A DNA stretch of 6,202 nt from Clostridium sp. CAG:1219 (lineage in GTDB: Bacteria > Bacillota > Clostridia > TANB77 > CAG-465). Location: positions 1-6,202 of the forward strand of contig HF996722.1 in the NCBI GenBank assembly GCA_000433335.1, given 5' to 3'. Below, piece by piece: positions 3,226 through 6,202 of this stretch. Made by a program: the position numbers and the translations under genes. Positions within the stretch are counted from its first letter, which is position 1. Each line of letters opens with the position of its first letter. The notes under the pieces were generated by a model that was not told the origin of the DNA, did not search any database, and saw only the letters and a program-made list of their open reading frames with translations.

Positions 3226-6202
3226 ATGAAAAGAAATAAAAGTTTGAATAGAAAAAAAGCGATATCTTTAATAGTTTTAGTGATAACAATTATTATTATT
3301 GTTATTATTGCAACTACTGGAGTGGTACTTGTTGCAAAGTCTGGGATATTTCATTCATCTACAGAACTTACATTTAAAAATGCTATGTCACAATATAGTG
3401 ATAGAATAAAAAATTATTTTGGAAGTAAAGTAAGTGATGAAAATGAAAATATAAGAATATCTGGAGAAAATCTAGTAGAGTACATACCAGAACTTAAAGA
3501 TTCAAAATATTTAGATAAATTATATGTATTAGATGGGGAACTTGTAATAGATGGTTCTAAGATTACTGAAGATGAAAAAAATTGGGCCAAAGAAATTGGT
3601 ATTCATGTAAGTGATTCTTTAGAAATTATTGGTCTAGATGTTGTAACTACAGAAAATACTATAGAGATAAAAAGTATAAATACATCTGGGAATATACCAA
3701 AAGGAGTAAAGTACAAATTTAAGTTAGATGATAATGAAAAGGAAAGTACGACATCATCATATACTTTTGATAAACTTGAAAGCGGAAAATACTATTTGGT
3801 AAATGTATCTATAGTATCAAGTGAAGGTCAAGAGCTAGCAAGCTACAAAAAGAACATAAAAACAAGAATAAATAACGATGTTGTAGATATAAAACTTAGT
3901 ACAGAAAATTGGACTAAGGGGCCAATTAAGGTCACACTTGAATATGAAAATATACCGCAAGCGTACAAAATACAATATAAAATTGGAAAAGAAGAATTTA
4001 AAGATTATACCAAAGAAGTTGAAGTGACTGAAAATAACACGTTTATTTATGCAAGATTATATAATAAAGATGTAGGAAGAGATACATCAAATAATTATGT
4101 AGAAATAAAAAATATTGATAAGGAAGTTCCTTTAAAACCAACTGCCATTTCAGCTACATCAGAAATTAATAGTATAAAAGTTAGAGCAAGTGGCTCACAA
4201 GATTCTCTAAGCGGTATATTAGGATATAAATACAGCTTAGACGGAATAACGTATACAAGCGCAATAAAAGCATATGAGGACTATACGTTTACAAACATAA
4301 ATGCCGATACTATAAAAACTATATATACAAAAGCTGTAGATAATGTCGGAAATGAATCAGAAGTATATTCAAAAGATTGGTCTACATGGGAAGCAAGTGA
4401 AAAAGTTAAGATATCAATAGATCCTTTAGAAGATTTATGGACTAATAAAGCTGTAACTGTATCACTTTCACATCAAAGTATACCAACAAATTATATAATG
4501 CAATATAGAATAAATAATGGTTCTTGGACAGATGGATATACAGCAAAAGTAACAGAAAACAGAACTAAAATAGAAGCAAGACTATATAATAAGAATTTAA
4601 ATGACGAGATAGGATTAAATAGTTTAACTATAGGAAATATAGATAGAATCGCTCCAAATGTAATAAGTGCTGAATTTAATCCAACAAAAAATACTATAGA
4701 AGTTTCAAACATAGTTGCAAAAGACGAAGGTGGAAGTGGAATTGCAAACTATGAATTATCTATTAAAAAGCATTCGGATATATATTATACTCCGTATACT
4801 TCAGAACAGAATAAATATACATTTGAAGGTCTTGTAAAAGATACTTTGTATGATATTCATATAAGAGTTTATGACAAGGCAGGAAATGTTTCTGATTATT
4901 ATAGTAAGAGTATACCAACTGTATGTACTATAACACTTGATTCTCAAGGCGCAGATAGTGGCAAAGAAGGTACAAAAACAATATATGAAAAATATGAGAA
5001 AGGCTTTTATGATACAGAAGATTGTATAAATAAAATAACATCTATTAGTATTCCTCAAAAAACAGGTTTCGTGTTTGATGGATATTATACAGAAAAAAAT
5101 GGTCAAGGCACTAAAATGATAGATGGTGCAGGAAATATTACTACAAATCTAAAAAATAGCTATTATACATCAGCAGGAACACTTTATGCAAATTGGGTAG
5201 CAAAAAAAATTACAGTAATATTTATGAGAAATACTACTGCAAATGATACTACAAGTGACACACAAGAATTTACATATGGTGTCACAGGTCAAAGCTTTTC
5301 AGCAAAGGGATGGACTAAGAAGGGATACACATTACTTGGTTGGCATGAAGATAAAACTTCTACTGCAAAACGATATAACATTACTAGTGGAGTGCAAAAT
5401 ACTTGGATCGAGTCAAAATATAATGCAAGTTCTAATCATACAGTGACACTTTATGCAATATGGCAACCTAACACGTATACAGTAAAATATAATGGAAACG
5501 GTGCTACAGGCGGAACTACAGCTAACAGTTCACATACATATGATGTAGATAAAAAATTAACAAAAAATGGGTATACAAGGGCATACACTATAACATATAA
5601 TCATAATTATACTGGCTCTACAAATATTTCAAAGACAGCAACATATTCATTTGTAAATTGGAATACAGTAGCTAATGGTACAGGTACAAAATATGCAAAT
5701 GAAGCTACTGTTAAGAATTTAACAGATAAAAATAATGATACATTTAACTTATACGCAATATGGAAGAGTGCAAGTCTAACTTATGTTCCAACAAGAACAG
5801 GATACGTGTTTGACGGATGGTTTGAAGATGCCGAATGCACTAAAAGAGCAGCAAGTAGCAATGGAGTTTATACACCAACTGCAAATAAAACATTGTATGC
5901 TAAATGGATAGAGATAAGTTATAACATTTCATATAATTTACAAAATGGAACAGCTGGAACTAATAAACCTACTACAGCAAAGTATGATCAAGTTGTAACA
6001 ATTTCTAACCCGACAAAAACTGTGACTATAACAGGTGATGCTAATGGTACAGGAGCAACTATAACAGGTAGCCCAGCAAAAAAACCTCAAACTTTTGCAG
6101 GATGGACATATAGTGGTGGCAATACTGCTACAGCACTTTACGGAACAGCAAGCAATGCTGTAACTACAAGTTGGAATAATGCAAGTACAAAAGTTAAAGC
6201 GG
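3226..6202 (+). CDS. Prepilin-headed modular surface protein with Ig/Fn3-like modules and Listeria-Bacteroides repeats (3' partial)
   Basis: The gene is open for 992 codons and leaves the window without a stop. The ATG at 3226 has GAGG 7 bases upstream and a strong promoter. The product is probably a surface adhesin or stalk; its ligand is unknown. Residues 1-12 are a basic leader. Residues 13-37 are a hydrophobic, prepilin-like segment (KKAISLIVLVITIIII). It has Ala instead of the usual Gly before the cleavage point and Val instead of Glu at mature position 5, so it may simply be a membrane anchor. Residues about 45-125 form a small domain ending in EKNWAKEIGI, a pattern I recall from clostridial pseudopilin-like proteins. 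Residues 130-215 look like a beta-rich Fn3-like domain. Residues 219-565 are two copies of a roughly 175-residue Ig/Fn3-like pair. Residues 566-992 carry Listeria-Bacteroides (InlB B-type, Flg_new) repeats ending in LYANW, LYAIW or LYAKW. Tyr, Thr, Asn and Ser are abundant and Cys is rare, as usual for exported proteins. Any cell-wall anchor lies beyond the window. Confidence 0.88.
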   Translation, partial: MKRNKSLNRKKAISLIVLVITIIIIVIIATTGVVLVAKSGIFHSSTELTFKNAMSQYSDRIKNYFGSKVSDENENIRISGENLVEYIPELKDSKYLDKLYVLDGELVIDGSKITEDEKNWAKEIGIHVSDSLEIIGLDVVTTENTIEIKSINTSGNIPKGVKYKFKLDDNEKESTTSSYTFDKLESGKYYLVNVSIVSSEGQELASYKKNIKTRINNDVVDIKLSTENWTKGPIKVTLEYENIPQAYKIQYKIGKEEFKDYTKEVEVTENNTFIYARLYNKDVGRDTSNNYVEIKNIDKEVPLKPTAISATSEINSIKVRASGSQDSLSGILGYKYSLDGITYTSAIKAYEDYTFTNINADTIKTIYTKAVDNVGNESEVYSKDWSTWEASEKVKISIDPLEDLWTNKAVTVSLSHQSIPTNYIMQYRINNGSWTDGYTAKVTENRTKIEARLYNKNLNDEIGLNSLTIGNIDRIAPNVISAEFNPTKNTIEVSNIVAKDEGGSGIANYELSIKKHSDIYYTPYTSEQNKYTFEGLVKDTLYDIHIRVYDKAGNVSDYYSKSIPTVCTITLDSQGADSGKEGTKTIYEKYEKGFYDTEDCINKITSISIPQKTGFVFDGYYTEKNGQGTKMIDGAGNITTNLKNSYYTSAGTLYANWVAKKITVIFMRNTTANDTTSDTQEFTYGVTGQSFSAKGWTKKGYTLLGWHEDKTSTAKRYNITSGVQNTWIESKYNASSNHTVTLYAIWQPNTYTVKYNGNGATGGTTANSSHTYDVDKKLTKNGYTRAYTITYNHNYTGSTNISKTATYSFVNWNTVANGTGTKYANEATVKNLTDKNNDTFNLYAIWKSASLTYVPTRTGYVFDGWFEDAECTKRAASSNGVYTPTANKTLYAKWIEISYNISYNLQNGTAGTNKPTTAKYDQVVTISNPTKTVTITGDANGTGATITGSPAKKPQTFAGWTYSGGNTATALYGTASNAVTTSWNNASTKVKA
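3880..4920 (+). repeat. Tandem duplication of a two-domain Ig/Fn3-like module within the surface protein
   Basis: Residues about 219-393 and 394-565 of the encoded protein share the same order of landmarks. Each starts with a strand (VDIKLS / VKISID), then a W-T-K/N segment (Trp229, Trp405), an IP...Y.(M/I)QY(K/R)I strand, TEN(N/R)T, and the identical hexapeptide ARLYNK (276-281 and 451-456, 175 residues apart). Next come IDKEVP / IDRIAP, a D..SGI..Y segment, and (V/Y)D(N/K)(V/A)GN(E/V)S before the next module. The last motifs are typical of Ig/Fn3-like domains of bacterial surface proteins. The copies have diverged at DNA level, so the duplication is old. Confidence 0.75.
4921..6202 (+). repeat. 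Array of Listeria-Bacteroides (InlB B-type) repeats within the surface protein
   Basis: Units end at Trp657 (LYANW), Trp746 (LYAIW), Trp846 (LYAIW) and Trp894 (LYAKW). A further unit from about residue 896 is cut by the window edge. Each has the family's mid-repeat G(F/Y)...(D/L)G(W/Y) or equivalent: FVFDGYYTE at 616-624, YTLLGWHED, YSFVNWNTV, YVFDGWFED at 861-869, and QTFAGWTYS. Sheet-forming starts such as YTVKYNGNG and YNISYNLQNG open the third and fifth units. Unit lengths vary (about 90, 89, 100 and 48 residues). The fourth unit lacks the opening strand and starts directly at the LTYVPTRTGY segment. Confidence 0.85.

Noticed and set aside
4491..5106. Two minus-strand open frames (4491-4712 and 4801-5106), one with hydrophobic, Cys-rich residues
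   Set aside because: Both lie opposite the continuous large surface-protein frame. The hydrophobic composition follows from complementing Lys/Asn/Tyr-rich codons, and no promoter or Shine-Dalgarno is seen.
5243..5446. Plus-strand open frame in another phase within the surface-protein gene
   Set aside because: It is embedded in a frame that continues for 992 codons with clear repeat motifs; its translation resembles nothing and has no start signals.

Overview
The window comes from a very AT-rich, low-G+C Gram-positive bacterium. AAA/AAT/ATA-type codons dominate, the ribosome binding sites are purine-rich (GGAGG, AAGG, GAGG) and the transcripts end in Rho-independent terminators. The gene types (a Wzz/tyrosine-kinase-like protein next to a three-helix LytR-CpsA-Psr protein, and a prepilin-headed surface protein with Listeria-Bacteroides repeats) fit Bacillota, most likely an uncultured gut-type member of class Clostridia. 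That placement is inference. All supported genes are on the + strand.

Region 1 (1-2279) is the 3' end of a capsule or exopolysaccharide operon. The first gene enters from the left edge. It holds the end of a Wzz/YveK-type extracellular part, the second membrane helix, and a cytoplasmic domain that aligns with bacterial tyrosine (BY) kinases but has lost the P-loop lysine and other ATPase residues. Sixteen bases later comes a complete LCP-family gene of the Cps2A type, which would attach the finished polysaccharide to the cell wall. A clear hairpin terminator closes the operon.

Region 2 (2280-3080) holds a complete RusA-family Holliday-junction resolvase gene, then about 240 bases of what looks like a frameshifted, start-less remnant of a small coiled-coil protein, then a strong terminator. 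Overlapping AT palindromes lie at the start of the remnant. No phage structural gene, integrase or IS end is visible here.

Region 3 (3081-6202) starts with a 16-bp perfect palindrome and a near-consensus sigma-A promoter (TTGAAA, 17 bases, TACAAT). These precede a large gene that stays open for 992 codons and runs off the right edge. Its product has a short basic leader and a prepilin-like hydrophobic segment, a small juxtamembrane domain, two tandem copies of a two-part Ig/Fn3-like module, and at least four full or partial Listeria-Bacteroides (InlB B-type) repeats, with another one cut by the window edge. It is most likely a cell-surface adhesin or stalk protein. Functionally the window is about the cell envelope (polysaccharide assembly and anchoring, then a surface protein), with an unrelated DNA-repair or phage-derived resolvase between.
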